NCBI GenBank assembly: GCA_001683845.1
Contig: LXQI01000011.1
Location: 77,790-141,789 of the forward strand
Reading direction: 5' to 3'
Origin: Erythrobacter sp. ANT-B3C2
GTDB lineage: Bacteria; Pseudomonadota; Alphaproteobacteria; Sphingomonadales; Sphingomonadaceae
DNA length: 64,000 nucleotides
Position numbers and translations under genes: made by a program. Positions within the stretch are counted from its first letter, which is position 1. Each line of letters starts with the position of its first letter. The notes under the pieces were generated by a model. That model saw only the letters and a list, made by a program, of their open reading frames with translations, ran no database searches and had not been told where the DNA came from. Below are positions 40,957 through 49,745 of this stretch, piece after piece.

Positions 40957-41592
40957 TCAGAAGCGGATGCCGAGGCCCGCTAGAACCTGGTTTCGATTGA
41001 TGCTGCCACTGGCCGACGTGCCAAGTTCGAAATCATTGTATCGCGTGTGGACGTACTCGACCTTCCCATACAACTGGCCGATGCCGAGTTCGGCTCCGAG
41101 GCCGACGTGGTAGCCGGCGCGGCTTGCGCTTTCCTCGATGTTTACGAGGTCGCCGACGCTTCTGTAAGTCGCGCCGACCTGCGCGTTCGAATAGCCGCCC
41201 TTTGCGTAGAGCAAGACAACAGGGATGACCAGAAAGCCGACCCGAGCTCCTGCGGTGAGATTTCGCTCTGCTTCGACGCAGGCCCGGTCATTCCCGAGAA
41301 CGCTATCGCACACCTCTCCTTGTGCGAAATCTGCGCCTCCATAAGCACCGATAACAGCGCCGCCCAGGGACAGGTCATAGCCGATCTCGCCACCATAGCT
41401 GAAGGTGGAGGCATCCCCGTCAAACTCCCGATTGATCCCATCTTGCACTTCAAGTGCCACACCGACCTTATCCCACCCGACACGTCCCTCGAGGCGCAAT
41501 CCGCCAAAGTCCTGTGCCAAGAGCGGTGCCGGAGATAGAAGTGCCACAAATGGGATGACGCAATAGATTGATTTCACGAGAGCTTTTTCCAT
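40957..41592 (-). CDS. Outer-membrane beta-barrel protein
   Basis: 211 residues. Signal peptide (YCVIPFVALLSPAPLLAQ). The rest alternates polar and hydrophobic residues, with barrel strands such as RLEGRVGWDKVGVALEVQ, GGEIGYDLSLGGAVIGAYGG and GQLYGKVEYVHTRYN, and ends in the aromatic beta-signal LAGLGIRF. This is the 8-stranded OmpA-like/porin-family barrel common in sphingomonads. Its function is unknown. ATG 41592 is chosen over a GTG nine codons upstream because it places the signal peptide correctly. Confidence 0.82.
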   Translation of the reverse strand: MEKALVKSIYCVIPFVALLSPAPLLAQDFGGLRLEGRVGWDKVGVALEVQDGINREFDGDASTFSYGGEIGYDLSLGGAVIGAYGGADFAQGEVCDSVLGNDRACVEAERNLTAGARVGFLVIPVVLLYAKGGYSNAQVGATYRSVGDLVNIEESASRAGYHVGLGAELGIGQLYGKVEYVHTRYNDFELGTSASGSINRNQVLAGLGIRF

Positions 41593-42024
41593 GGCACCGG
41601 CGGCTGATTTCGCGTGCACCTCACTCAGCTACGGCGCGCGAGGGTGATCGTTCCGACCGATCAGACACGGAGCGGCGACACCGGTCGGCCTGTTGCATTT
41701 TCAAGAACGCGTAAAGCGGAGGATATCTGCGACAGATTCGACGGTGCGGGCCGACGACAGGAGGCAAGAAGCGAACGGGCTGCTGGCGCTAACGTTTTAC
41801 TCGTCCAGCGGTCGCGTGACGGGCAGCCGCTGCGGGAGGCTTTGCATTCACCCCATCGCCTAATTGTGCGCTGCTGGTTGCCCGAACTCTCCTGCCGCGA
41901 GCGGAGGATGGCCCGAATTACATAGCCGGAAGGCTTCACTGCGGTCCCTCGGCTTCAGCCTCGAGAGTGCACGCCCGACACATTAGCCACTATCGCTTGC
42001 TGCAGGACTGGGGCAAACTCGAGC
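41593..42024. other. Gene-free stretch between divergent OMP and lipoprotein genes
   Basis: About 430 bases. It must hold the promoters of the two divergent genes. No confident promoter elements or RNA gene seen. Confidence 0.4.
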
Positions 42025-42687
42025 ATGATCATTTCTCTCGCTCCCGCCGCTCGCCCCGCTCTCGCCCTGACGCTCGCCTGCCTGGTGCTGGGGGGATGCG
42101 GGGTGCCGCTGGAGCGAGCGGGAGCGGCCGCGACGGGACAGCAGGACGGCTTCTTCGCTGCGCTCTCGAGCCATTGCGGCAACGCCTATGCGGGCAGGCT
42201 GGTTTCGGGCGAGGCGGCTGATGCGGACATGCAGGGGCGGCCGATGGTGATGCATGTGCGCGAGTGCAGCGACACGCGCATTGCCGTGCCGTTCCACATC
42301 CAGAACGCCGATGGCAGCTGGGACCGTTCACGCACCTGGCTGATCACGCGCACCCAAGGATCCGGCGGGCCGGGCCTGCGGCTAAAGCACGATCATCGGC
42401 ACGAGGATGGCTCGAACGATGCGGTGACGCTCTACGGCGGGGATACCGCCAGCAAGGGCAGCGCGCGGGCTCAGGAATTTCCGGTGGATGCGGAGAGCAT
42501 CGCAATGTTCCAGGCCAATGGGCTGACCGCTTCGGTGACGAATGTGTGGCGGGTCGAGGTCGATCCGGCGGGGAGCGAGGGCGCGGCCTATGCCTATCAG
42601 CTGAGCCGCGCCAATCGCCTGTTCCGGGTGGAGTTCGACCTGACCCGGCCCGTCGCAGCGCCGCCGGCACCTTGGGGATGGGAGTAG
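42025..42687 (+). CDS. Predicted lipoprotein of unknown function
   Basis: 220 residues. The signal sequence ends in a lipobox (ACLVLGGCG, Cys about 26). The mature part contains SSHCGNAYAGRLVSG, VMHVRECSDTRIAVPFHI, LKHDHRHEDGSNDAVTLYGG and ANRLFRVEFDLTRPV. It looks like a compact beta-rich domain that also occurs in other sphingomonads as far as I recall. No catalytic motif identified. Confidence 0.75.
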   Translation: MIISLAPAARPALALTLACLVLGGCGVPLERAGAAATGQQDGFFAALSSHCGNAYAGRLVSGEAADADMQGRPMVMHVRECSDTRIAVPFHIQNADGSWDRSRTWLITRTQGSGGPGLRLKHDHRHEDGSNDAVTLYGGDTASKGSARAQEFPVDAESIAMFQANGLTASVTNVWRVEVDPAGSEGAAYAYQLSRANRLFRVEFDLTRPVAAPPAPWGWE

Positions 42688-42702
42688 GATTGAGAGACTC
42701 GC

Positions 42703-43023
42703 TCAGCGGGGATGGCGATCTGCCTTGCCGAATTGGGTGTCGAGCAGCGAAACCATTTTCGCGCCCGCATCGCGTGCAGCGGCATCGACATCGCCGGCCT
42801 GGGCGGTGACGGTAACCGGGTTGGACCCCCGTGGACGGGCCTCGATTGTGCATTGCTTGTCATCGCTGCCGCCGCGTGAGGCGTTGGTGTCGGTGATGTG
42901 TACTTCGAGCCGGGTCAGCCGATCTTCGAACCGGGCCAGTCGATTGCGCAATTGCTCCTCGATCCGCTCGGCAACGTTCTCGGTGCCCATGACGCTGCTA
43001 TCTGTATTGAATTGGAAATCCAT
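42703..43023 (-). CDS. HPF/RaiA-like ribosome-associated protein
   Basis: 106 residues. The fold-defining segments of the S30AE domain are visible: an amphipathic helix EEQLRNRLARFEDRLTRLEV, the strand VHITDTNASRGGSDDKQCTI and the second helix VDAAARDAGAKMVSLLDTQF. Family members bind the small ribosomal subunit in stationary phase. It is the short form without the dimerising C-terminal domain. Confidence 0.75.
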   Translation of the reverse strand: MDFQFNTDSSVMGTENVAERIEEQLRNRLARFEDRLTRLEVHITDTNASRGGSDDKQCTIEARPRGSNPVTVTAQAGDVDAAARDAGAKMVSLLDTQFGKADRHPR

Positions 43024-43520
43024 GAGAGAAGGGTCACTCCGTGCCGTGTGGGGGTGCCGATCAAACCGAACAGTACGAGGGGTTGTTCCCGAAAGACCAG
43101 GCGGCGCACGTGCCCCCGGAGGTAAAAACAGGCCACACGCATCCGGTTTGTTGCTGCTGTGTCCTCCCGCATGAGTTCGCGCCGGTCAGCATGGCATGCG
43201 GCGCAGTTCTATCCAGATTGTCGATGGAGTGGTCGTGCTGGACTGCTTATCGTGGGGATCGGCTGGGGTGCTGGTTCGCGTACCGCTCCAGGGTCGATCG
43301 GCGGGATCGGGTCTCCGGCGGGGAGCGCCAAGGGTGTGGGCCTCGGCGTCGCAGGCCAAACCACGACGCCGAGGCCCAATATTGCCAACACGGGCCAACG
43401 TGGCCGACCGGAGGGCGGAGGGTCACAATCCCCGCGCTCTTTCCCGGATATGGACGGTATTTCCTAAGGAGCGGTTAACGCGGTAGGCAAAATCTCTTTG
43501 CGCGTCCTATAGTTCCGATC
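43024..43520. other. Gene-free stretch upstream of the HlyD/ABC exporter
   Basis: About 500 bases. Frames on both strands are Pro/Gly/Arg-rich and not convincing. A TATAGT hexamer at about 43508 lies so close to the HlyD start that the message could be leaderless; no Shine-Dalgarno is visible before that start, and no matching -35 element is seen. Confidence 0.35.
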
Positions 43521-44735
43521 ATGTCCGAGCGAACAGAACTCTTCCGGCGGCAGGCCGTCGAAGCGCAAAACGTGATGAACGGGCGCACGCGCATCGCCCC
43601 ACCACCCAGCTGGACCGCCACGAACCTGCTCCTGGCAGTGCTCGTCATCGGCGGCATCGTCTTCGCCTCGCTTGCCAGCTATGCCCGCACCGTCGACGCG
43701 CCGGGGATCGTCGACACGACCCGCGGAACGCCGGTTATCGCGGCGGAACAGCAGGGCATTCTCGAGGTGCAGGTCGAACTTGGCGAGCAGGTCCAGGCTG
43801 GCGATGTCATCGCCATTACGCGGATCGTGTCGCGTAACGAGCAGGGGAACCTGGGAACGATGCGGCGGGCCGCGAGCCTTGAAGAGGCGCAGAACGCGGA
43901 GTTGCGTGCGCGGGCGGCAGGCGATGTCGGGCGGTCACAGGCAAATGCCCGGCGGGCGCAGGCTGAAGCGGCCGACCGACGCATCGACAGCCTGCTCGAG
44001 CAGCTCGAGCAGGCGCGGGAGCAGACCGCCCGGTCGGAGGCCGATCTCGAGCGCGCGGCCGCCATCGCGACCCGGGGGTTCCTGTCGCGGCAGGATCTGG
44101 ATGGCAAGGAAAGCGCCGTTGCCCAGAAGCGGCAGGCCGAGGCGCTCATCGAGGAGCAGATCGCCCGTACCCGCGGCGAGCGGGAGGTGGCGCTCGCTGA
44201 AGCCGAGCAGGCCCTGAGCGAGGCGCGGGTCACGGCCAGCTCGGCCGATAGCGATGCTTCGCGAGCCCGGCGAAGCGCTGTGGCTGAAGATGCGGTCGGC
44301 AGCATCGTCCACGTCGCCAGCGTGGCCGGTGAGATCGCATCGCTGCCGCTGCGCGCCGGCAGCCAGGTAGAGGCTGGCGACACGATCGCCATCCTAATCC
44401 CACATGCCGGCCAGCGGATCGCGCGGATATCGGTGCCGGCCCGATCTATGACGGATCTGAGGCCGGGGCAGACGGTGCGCATCGCGGTGGATGCCTATCC
44501 CTACCAGACCTTCGGCATGATCGATTCCACGATCCGCAACGTTGCCAGCGCACCCGTCCAGACCGACCTCGGACCGGTCTTCATCGTCGAAGCCGAGCTA
44601 CCGGAAGCGCTGCCCTATTATGGCCGTACGGCTGACCTGTTTCCCGGCATGACCTTGAATGCCCGGATCCGCACCAAGGAACGCAGCTTGCTCGAATGGA
44701 TCCTCGACCCCTTGTATGCGGTCGGCCGGCGATGA
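43521..44735 (+). CDS. HlyD-family periplasmic adaptor of a peptide exporter
   Basis: 404 residues. One membrane helix (about 34-53, NLLLAVLVIGGIVFASLASY), then a lipoyl-type half motif (QQGILEVQVELGEQVQAGDV). A long alpha-helical hairpin (about 120-250, rich in Ala/Glu/Arg heptads) is followed by the second lipoyl half (GEIASLPLRAGSQVEAGDTI) and a beta-barrel (ARSMTDLRPGQTVRIAVDAY). Such adaptors link an inner-membrane ABC exporter to a TolC-type outer-membrane duct. No TolC gene is in the window. Its stop overlaps the exporter start by four bases. Confidence 0.92.
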   Translation: MSERTELFRRQAVEAQNVMNGRTRIAPPPSWTATNLLLAVLVIGGIVFASLASYARTVDAPGIVDTTRGTPVIAAEQQGILEVQVELGEQVQAGDVIAITRIVSRNEQGNLGTMRRAASLEEAQNAELRARAAGDVGRSQANARRAQAEAADRRIDSLLEQLEQAREQTARSEADLERAAAIATRGFLSRQDLDGKESAVAQKRQAEALIEEQIARTRGEREVALAEAEQALSEARVTASSADSDASRARRSAVAEDAVGSIVHVASVAGEIASLPLRAGSQVEAGDTIAILIPHAGQRIARISVPARSMTDLRPGQTVRIAVDAYPYQTFGMIDSTIRNVASAPVQTDLGPVFIVEAELPEALPYYGRTADLFPGMTLNARIRTKERSLLEWILDPLYAVGRR

Positions 44736-46879
44736 ATGCAGAGGCCGGGATCAGCGCCGCAACCGGGCCGGTCATCAGCCTGCGGCGAAGCCGCCGGGTG
44801 CGCCCCGTCGCGCAGACGGAGATTGCCGAGTGCGGCCTTGCCTGTGTGGCGATGATCGCCAGCTTCTGGGGCAAGAGGATCGATCTTGCCGAAATGCGCC
44901 GGCGGCATCCGGTCACCGCGCGGGGCATGAGCCTGGGCGATCTGGTGAAGACGGCCAGCGCGCTCCATCTCTCCAGTCGGCCGCTGAGGGTCGACATCGG
45001 GCGGCTGGGGCAACTCTCCTACCCGGCGATCCTGCACTGGGACCTCAACCATTATGTCGTTGCCGAGAGGTTTCGCCGTGGAAAGGTGTACATTGTCGAT
45101 CCGGCGCATGGCACCGGGGCCTGGCATGACCGGGCATCGCTCGATCGACACTTTACCGGCGTGGTTCTCGAACTCGAGCCCTCGGACAGCTTCGCGCCGG
45201 AGACGCTGAAGCGCGAACTGCGCCTGAGCGAATTGTGGGGCCGGACGCACGGGCTCGCCGGCACCATCGCGCAGGCGGTGCTGCTCTCGCTGATCCTGCA
45301 GCTGTTCGTTCTCGCCTCGCCCTACTTCCTCCAGGTCGCGGTAGACGAGGCCATTCCCGCGGCGGATGCCGACCTGCTGACCACGCTGGGCATCGGCTTC
45401 AGCGTCTTTGCCATCATCACTGGCGTTGCCCATGCCATGCGCGGCTATGTCCTGCTGTCTGCAGGGACGATGCTGGCCTATGCCATGTCGACCAACGTGG
45501 CCCGGCACATGCTGCGTCTGCCGATCGCCTGGTTCGAACGGCGCAGCGTCGGGGACATCCTCTCGCGCTTCCAGTCGATCCAGCCCCTCAGGCTGCTGAT
45601 GACAGAGGGGATGGCGGCGGCCTTCCTCGATGGCCTGATGGCCGTTATCACGCTGGTGGCCATGGTGCTGTATTCGCCCACCCTAACGGCGATCCCGCTG
45701 GTCTCGCTGCTCGCCTATTTCGCCTTGCGCGCCCTCACCCTCTCGCGCGAACGGACGACGGAGGGCGAGGCGATCATCGCCCTCGGTCGCGAGCAAAGCG
45801 CGATGATCGAGACCTTGCGCGGGATGACCACCATCCGGCTGTCGGGACGAGAGGCCCTGCGGCAGGCGGCCTGGCAGAACCGGCTTACGGATCTGCTCAG
45901 CGAACGCTACGCGCATGACAAGATCACCACCACGCAGCAGGCCGGTGGCCATCTGCTCGAAGCGCTGGAGATGGTCGCGGTGGTTTGGCTGGGCGCGATG
46001 TTCGTCATCGACGGCGGCTTCTCGATCGGCATGCTGTTCGCCTTCGCGGCCTGGCGGCTGCAATTCTCCCTCGCCGCTCGCCGCGTGGTCGACCAGGCGG
46101 CAGCGTGGCGGACGGCGAAGCTGCATCTCGATCGGCTGTCCGATATCGCCTTCTCCGAGGAAGATCCGGGCTTCAGCGAGCCGGAATTCAAGACCGAGGA
46201 GATGCAGGGCCGGATCGAGCTGAGGGGCGTGTCCCACCGGTATGGGCAATACGACCCTTACGTCCTGAAAGGCATCGATCTTGCCATCGAGCCGGGAGAG
46301 CATCTCGTCATCACCGGGCCAAGCGGAAGCGGGAAAACAACGCTCATCAAGATTCTGCTCGGGCTGCTCGAGCCGAGCGAGGGCGAGGTGCTCGTCGATG
46401 GCCAACCCATCGGACGATACGGCCGACGCGCCTATCGGGCACAGGTGGGAGCGGTGCTGCAGGAAGACACGCTGTTCACCGGCACCATCGCAGACAATGT
46501 TGCCGGGTTTACCGGCACCGACCTCGCCCGGGTCAAGACAGCACTGCAAGACGCTTCGATCCTCGATGATATTAACAAAATGGCCATGCGTGAGAATACG
46601 CTGGTGGGCGATATGGGCTCGACGCTCTCGGGCGGGCAAAAGCAGCGGGTCCTGATTGCCCGGGCGCTGTATCGGGCACCGCGGCTGCTCGTGCTCGACG
46701 AGGGAACGTCAGCACTCGACGCGGCCCACGAAAGACTGGTGAACGAGACGATCGCTCGCATGGGCATCACGAGGATTGGGATCGCCCATCGCCGCGAGAC
46801 CATCGAAGCCGCGCGGCGCGTGGTCACGATCCGCGATGGCATTATCGAGAGCGATCGGGCGGTCGAGCAGCAGAGCTGA
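44732..46879 (+). CDS. Peptidase-containing ABC transporter (C39 peptidase + membrane + ATPase)
   Basis: 715 residues. Residues about 20-150 are a C39 peptidase: QTEIAECGLACVAMIASFWG with the oxyanion Gln about 28 and nucleophile Cys about 34, His about 107 (DLNHYVV) and Asp about 123 (IVDPAHG), all present. Six membrane helices follow (about 165-440). The ATPase domain has Walker A GPSGSGKTT (about 529), signature LSGGQKQRV (about 631), Walker B RLLVLDEGTSALD and the H-loop His in GIAHRRE. This class cleaves double-glycine leaders while exporting the cargo. A matching small precursor gene lies 194 bases beyond its stop on the other strand. Confidence 0.95.
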   Translation: MNAEAGISAATGPVISLRRSRRVRPVAQTEIAECGLACVAMIASFWGKRIDLAEMRRRHPVTARGMSLGDLVKTASALHLSSRPLRVDIGRLGQLSYPAILHWDLNHYVVAERFRRGKVYIVDPAHGTGAWHDRASLDRHFTGVVLELEPSDSFAPETLKRELRLSELWGRTHGLAGTIAQAVLLSLILQLFVLASPYFLQVAVDEAIPAADADLLTTLGIGFSVFAIITGVAHAMRGYVLLSAGTMLAYAMSTNVARHMLRLPIAWFERRSVGDILSRFQSIQPLRLLMTEGMAAAFLDGLMAVITLVAMVLYSPTLTAIPLVSLLAYFALRALTLSRERTTEGEAIIALGREQSAMIETLRGMTTIRLSGREALRQAAWQNRLTDLLSERYAHDKITTTQQAGGHLLEALEMVAVVWLGAMFVIDGGFSIGMLFAFAAWRLQFSLAARRVVDQAAAWRTAKLHLDRLSDIAFSEEDPGFSEPEFKTEEMQGRIELRGVSHRYGQYDPYVLKGIDLAIEPGEHLVITGPSGSGKTTLIKILLGLLEPSEGEVLVDGQPIGRYGRRAYRAQVGAVLQEDTLFTGTIADNVAGFTGTDLARVKTALQDASILDDINKMAMRENTLVGDMGSTLSGGQKQRVLIARALYRAPRLLVLDEGTSALDAAHERLVNETIARMGITRIGIAHRRETIEAARRVVTIRDGIIESDRAVEQQS

Positions 46880-47023
46880 CTGGCGAAGTGTTACGGCTCT
46901 GCAGCAGAAATGGCCGGACTGGCTACATAAAGCAATCCCGAACCACGACGCCGGTCCGAACGATTGCAGCCCTGGGCCCGGCTGGTCGCATCGCCGCTGC
47001 GGTCCATGCATGCCCTTGGCAAA

Positions 47024-47057
47024 CAAGCCCCGGTGCGTACGAACGCACTGGGGCTTG
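47024..47057 (-). terminator. Terminator of the small peptide gene
   Basis: Fourteen-base arms (CAAGCCCCAGTGCG and CGCACCGGGGCTTG on the minus strand, one G.T wobble) enclose a six-base loop. A short TTTG follows in the minus direction. It starts 15 bases after the stop of the 36-codon gene. Confidence 0.6.
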
Positions 47058-47072
47058 CCCAGAACAGACGTG

Positions 47073-47183
47073 TTAGAACGTGCGGATGTGACCCACGCCA
47101 CCGGCGACCTGGTCAATTTCGTCGCTGGTGAGGACTTCGATCTCGCTCGACTCGGTCTCGGTCGTGTTCAGATTGTTGATCAT
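47073..47183 (-). CDS. Double-glycine leader peptide precursor with a seven-residue core
   Basis: 36 residues: an acidic leader (MINNLNTTETESSEIE), the helical recognition segment VLTSDEIDQVAGG and the core VGHIRTF. Hydrophobic positions Leu, Ile and Val at -12, -7 and -4 before Gly-Gly match the bacteriocin/microcin leader pattern recognised by C39 peptidases. ATG 47183 has GGAG seven bases upstream. A longer frame beginning at a TTG (47258) is rejected. Convergent with the C39-ABC exporter gene, which would cleave after GG and export the heptapeptide. Whether the product is an antimicrobial, a signal, or a vestigial core cannot be told. No modification enzyme is adjacent. Confidence 0.7.
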   Translation of the reverse strand: MINNLNTTETESSEIEVLTSDEIDQVAGGVGHIRTF

Positions 47184-47499
47184 GTTGTGACTCCTACGTG
47201 TTGGCACCGGAGTGGCTCCGGTGACAACAGGTATTGCAGGATGGGAGAAAGTAAACAAACTATTCCTGATGCCTACGTGCTATCCCGGAGTGAGCCGTAG
47301 AAAGTGAACTCGAGGATTAGCACCGCTTTTTCGACACGCTCAACGAGAGTGGATTACGCTTCAGCCCGGGCTTCTGAAAAGCTGTGGGACGTGAGCAGCT
47401 TAGGGTTCTGCTGAAGCCGGTTGATCCGAGGCTGCGGCTTGTGGTGTGAACACCAGCGCAGAAGCCGCATCGATCGGTTTGTAACAATTGCGGGAGGCA
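47184..47499. other. Intergenic stretch upstream of the peptide gene
   Basis: Holds the inverted repeat at 47199-47229 and presumably the peptide promoter. The remainder up to the alpha-galactosidase remnant shows nothing else I can support. Confidence 0.35.
47199..47229. promoter_or_regulatory. Inverted repeat just upstream of the peptide gene
   Basis: TGTTG-g-CACCGGAG / CTCCGGTG-a-CAACA around a TGG centre: 13 paired positions in two 14-base arms with a single mismatch. Sixteen bases before the ATG, so it is either an operator or a 5' leader hairpin that could control translation. Confidence 0.5.
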
Positions 47500-48740
47500 G
47501 GACACACCTGGTTGGCATCCCCTCCGCTACCGCTGCTACGACCAGGACATCGCGCTCTGTTTCGACGAATGGGGCTTCGACCACATCAATCTGCATCTGG
47601 GGCTCGACTAACGTGCGCAAGCAGGCTCCGCGCTATGGAAACTTCTCGCGCACCATCGGCGGTGTACGCTATACTGGGGCCGCATGCTGCACAATCGACG
47701 GCGCCGCCCGCCGCCCGCTCTACACCCTGCCCGGCAACTGGAACGATCCCGATAAGCTGTTCGTAGGCACCGGCAATTTCGATGGCGGCCCAACTGGTCG
47801 AGGCGCGCACCACTTCTCGCTTTGGGCTATGCTCAGTGCCCCGCTGATCATCGGCTACGATTGCCGGTAAGCTAGGCCCGAGCTGCTCGCCATCTGGACG
47901 ACGCAAGGTGATCGCGCTCAACCAGGATCCGGCCGGGCACCACACCGTGCTGACCCTCGACGGCAACGAGGTACTGATCTACATTACGACGCTGGCCAAT
48001 CGCGAAAAGGCGGTGGCGCTGTTCAATCGCATCGATCACCGCTGGAAGCGGTGCTGGCTGCGCAGCATATCAAGCACATCCCGGCGCGCCCATCGCGTTT
48101 GCCGACCTGTGGTCAGGCGAGCCGCTCACCTTCACCGACGAGCGGGCATTTACCCTTGCCTTGTACGAGACCCGCCTGTTCCGCGCCACCGGCACGTGCG
48201 AACGGCCCGAACGGCACTACCTCTCCGAATTGCCTGGCCGCGTTCACAGAGCGCATGACGGCGTTGTGCGGCCTCAGCCTGATCAGACCGTCCACCGCGC
48301 GGTGGTTCACTGGCAGAACACGCGCGGGCGTCGCGAACGGCCGCGCTACACCGGCTGGGTCGTCGCGCAGGCGGATGCTTCGCTCCACCCACACTCCCTG
48401 CGCATCGCCGGTCGCGAGTTCAGCAGCGGCATCGGCGTGCTAGCCAATCCGCGCCTCGATTTGCGCAGTGGCAGCTACAGCCGCTTCCGGGCAAATGTCG
48501 GGAGTCGGCGGTTTCGCTGTAATTGGGCAGCAGGTGCAGTTCGAGCTTCATGGCAACAGCCATCTATCGACACAGACCGAATGGATCGGCTTCGGCCAGC
48601 TCGCCGGGTCTTGGCGGCCGACCTGGTTCGGCGGGCCTGCTCAAGATGGTCGTGCGCACCCGAAGCCGACCGACGCGCCAGTCCGCATAACCTGGGGCGT
48701 GGCGGCGCTGCTGCGGTGGCGAGACGGTCAGTCGCCCTTC
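47500..48740 (+). pseudogene. Decayed GH27 alpha-galactosidase with NPCBM domain
   Basis: Fragments in all three plus frames read in order as one enzyme: QDIALCFDEWGFDHI (catalytic-nucleophile region, the Asp-rich loop already altered, stop at 47609), GNWNDPDKLFVGTGNFDGG with HHFSLWAMLSAPLIIGYD, then VIALNQDPAGHHTVLTLDGN followed by EVLIYITTLANREKAVALFN. A C-terminal NPCBM-like segment follows (SGIGVLANPRLDLRSGSYSR; VQFELHGNSHLSTQTEWIGF; DAPVRITWG). The N-terminal third is missing and at least four frameshifts or stops interrupt the rest. It cannot make an active enzyme. Confidence 0.8.
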
Positions 48741-48747
48741 CCCACCC

Positions 48748-49355
48748 TCATTGCCGCAGGACCGCCGCGCCGATACCGGCCGAGAGCGACATCATCACCT
48801 GGTTGCGCGCTGCCCGCAGCATCGTCTCGTGAAAAGCCTGATCTGCCTCGCGCCCCTCGGCGGTCGTCAGTGCGCGCGCGCGCGCATGGCGGCGAGCGCC
48901 CTTAACATGGTTACGAGTTCCGCTTCGCTACGCCGCTCGGCCGCCAGACGGGCGACTGCGGGTTCCACCACCCGGCGCTGTTCGAACAGGTCCTGCACAA
49001 AGGTGACGTCGGGCTCGCTCGCAAACGCCCACGACAGCAACATGGGATCAAACAGGTTCCATTCGGAGCGCGGCAAAACTCGCGTGCCGTCCTTCGGCCA
49101 GCTCACGACCAGGGCCTTAGCGGTGAGCACCTGCACCGCTTCGCGATAGGCGCTGCGCGAGACGCCCAGCGCCTCGGCATTGGCAATTTCCCCGGTCAGC
49201 CGCTCGCCGGGTGCGAACTGGCCAGAGACGATCGCTGCGCCCAGATAATTGGCCACCGCCCCGCGCAGCCTGCAGCCAGACGCCCTTGGCGATCCGACCA
49301 GCGTCTCCGGCAGAACACCGGCAAGCGTTTCACGACCAGGCGCTTGCTTGCCCAT
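48748..49355 (-). pseudogene. GntR/FadR-family sugar-response regulator, frameshifted in a GC repeat
   Basis: The winged-helix DNA-binding domain is intact (VANYLGAAIVSGQFAPGERL; SEALGVSRSAYREAVQVL-type segment AEALGVSRSAYREAVQVLTA). The FCD ligand domain begins (DLFEQRRVVEPAVARLAAER) but stops after AAMRARAH. On the minus strand the break falls in a (GC)7 run at 48872-48885. With six units the frame continues as MRARALTTAEGREADQAFHE and TMLRAARNQVMMSLSAGIGA to a stop at 48748. Loss or gain of one GC unit is therefore the likely lesion. The 3' end is also short for the family (about 230 residues). Confidence 0.75.
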
Positions 49356-49372
49356 TCACCCCTTAATTCGCT

Positions 49373-49458
49373 GGAGGCGCCAGGCCCCCATCTCACCTCA
49401 ATATTCGTGCAATCGGCTGCGAACGCAACCAAACGCAGATCATTGCTATGGCGCCTCC
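49373..49458. repeat. Spaced 10-base inverted repeat between divergent regulator and GH43 remnants
   Basis: GGAGGCGCCA at 49373-49382 and its exact reverse complement TGGCGCCTCC at 49449-49458, each containing the palindrome GGCGCC. They sit in the divergent intergenic space, a natural place for operators of the GntR-family regulator. Confidence 0.4.
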
Positions 49459-49504
49459 GCCGGTAGGGGGGCACCCGGCGAGGCAATCCCCAAGGAGAGA
49501 ACCG

Positions 49505-49745
49505 ATGCCAAGTTTGCAGACTTGCTTCTCGCCAATCCTCTAAGCGCGCTCGCGGGCTATGCCATCGCGCCGCAGCCCACCGGCATTGGCACCTTCACGT
49601 ACACCGGCAACCCGCTGATCCGCGACCACCACACCGCCGACCCGGCGTCATTGGTAGTGGGTGACACGCTGTACCTCTATGTCAGGCATGACGAGGCCCG
49701 CAGCGCGCAGATGTTCATCATCGGTATCCTTTACGAACCGAGCGG
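49505..49745 (+). pseudogene. Fragment of a GH43-family glycoside hydrolase
   Basis: ATG 49505 has a good AAGGAG ribosome-binding site, but its frame stops after 12 codons. The neighbouring frame carries GTFTYTGNPLIRDHHTADPA followed by SLVVGDTLYLYVRHDEA, the N-terminal blade of GH43 arabinofuranosidases/xylosidases with the TADP catalytic-base Asp and the YLYxxHDEA motif. Similarity is lost after about 49740, so only about 15-20% of the enzyme remains. Confidence 0.7.

Noticed and set aside
43041-43486. Overlapping plus- and minus-strand frames of 60-145 codons upstream of the HlyD gene
   Set aside because: Several frames are open at once because the DNA is GC-rich. None has a convincing ribosome-binding site, signal peptide or recognisable motif.
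44696-44731. Earlier in-frame start for the C39-ABC exporter
   Set aside because: It would lie inside the hlyD gene. The ATG at 44732 sits in a four-base stop/start overlap and begins just before the conserved C39 domain.
47184-47258. N-terminal extension of the double-glycine peptide starting at a TTG (MFTFSHPAIPVV...)
   Set aside because: It would read through the inverted repeat and lacks a ribosome-binding site, whereas ATG 47183 has GGAG at the right distance and gives a typical leader length.
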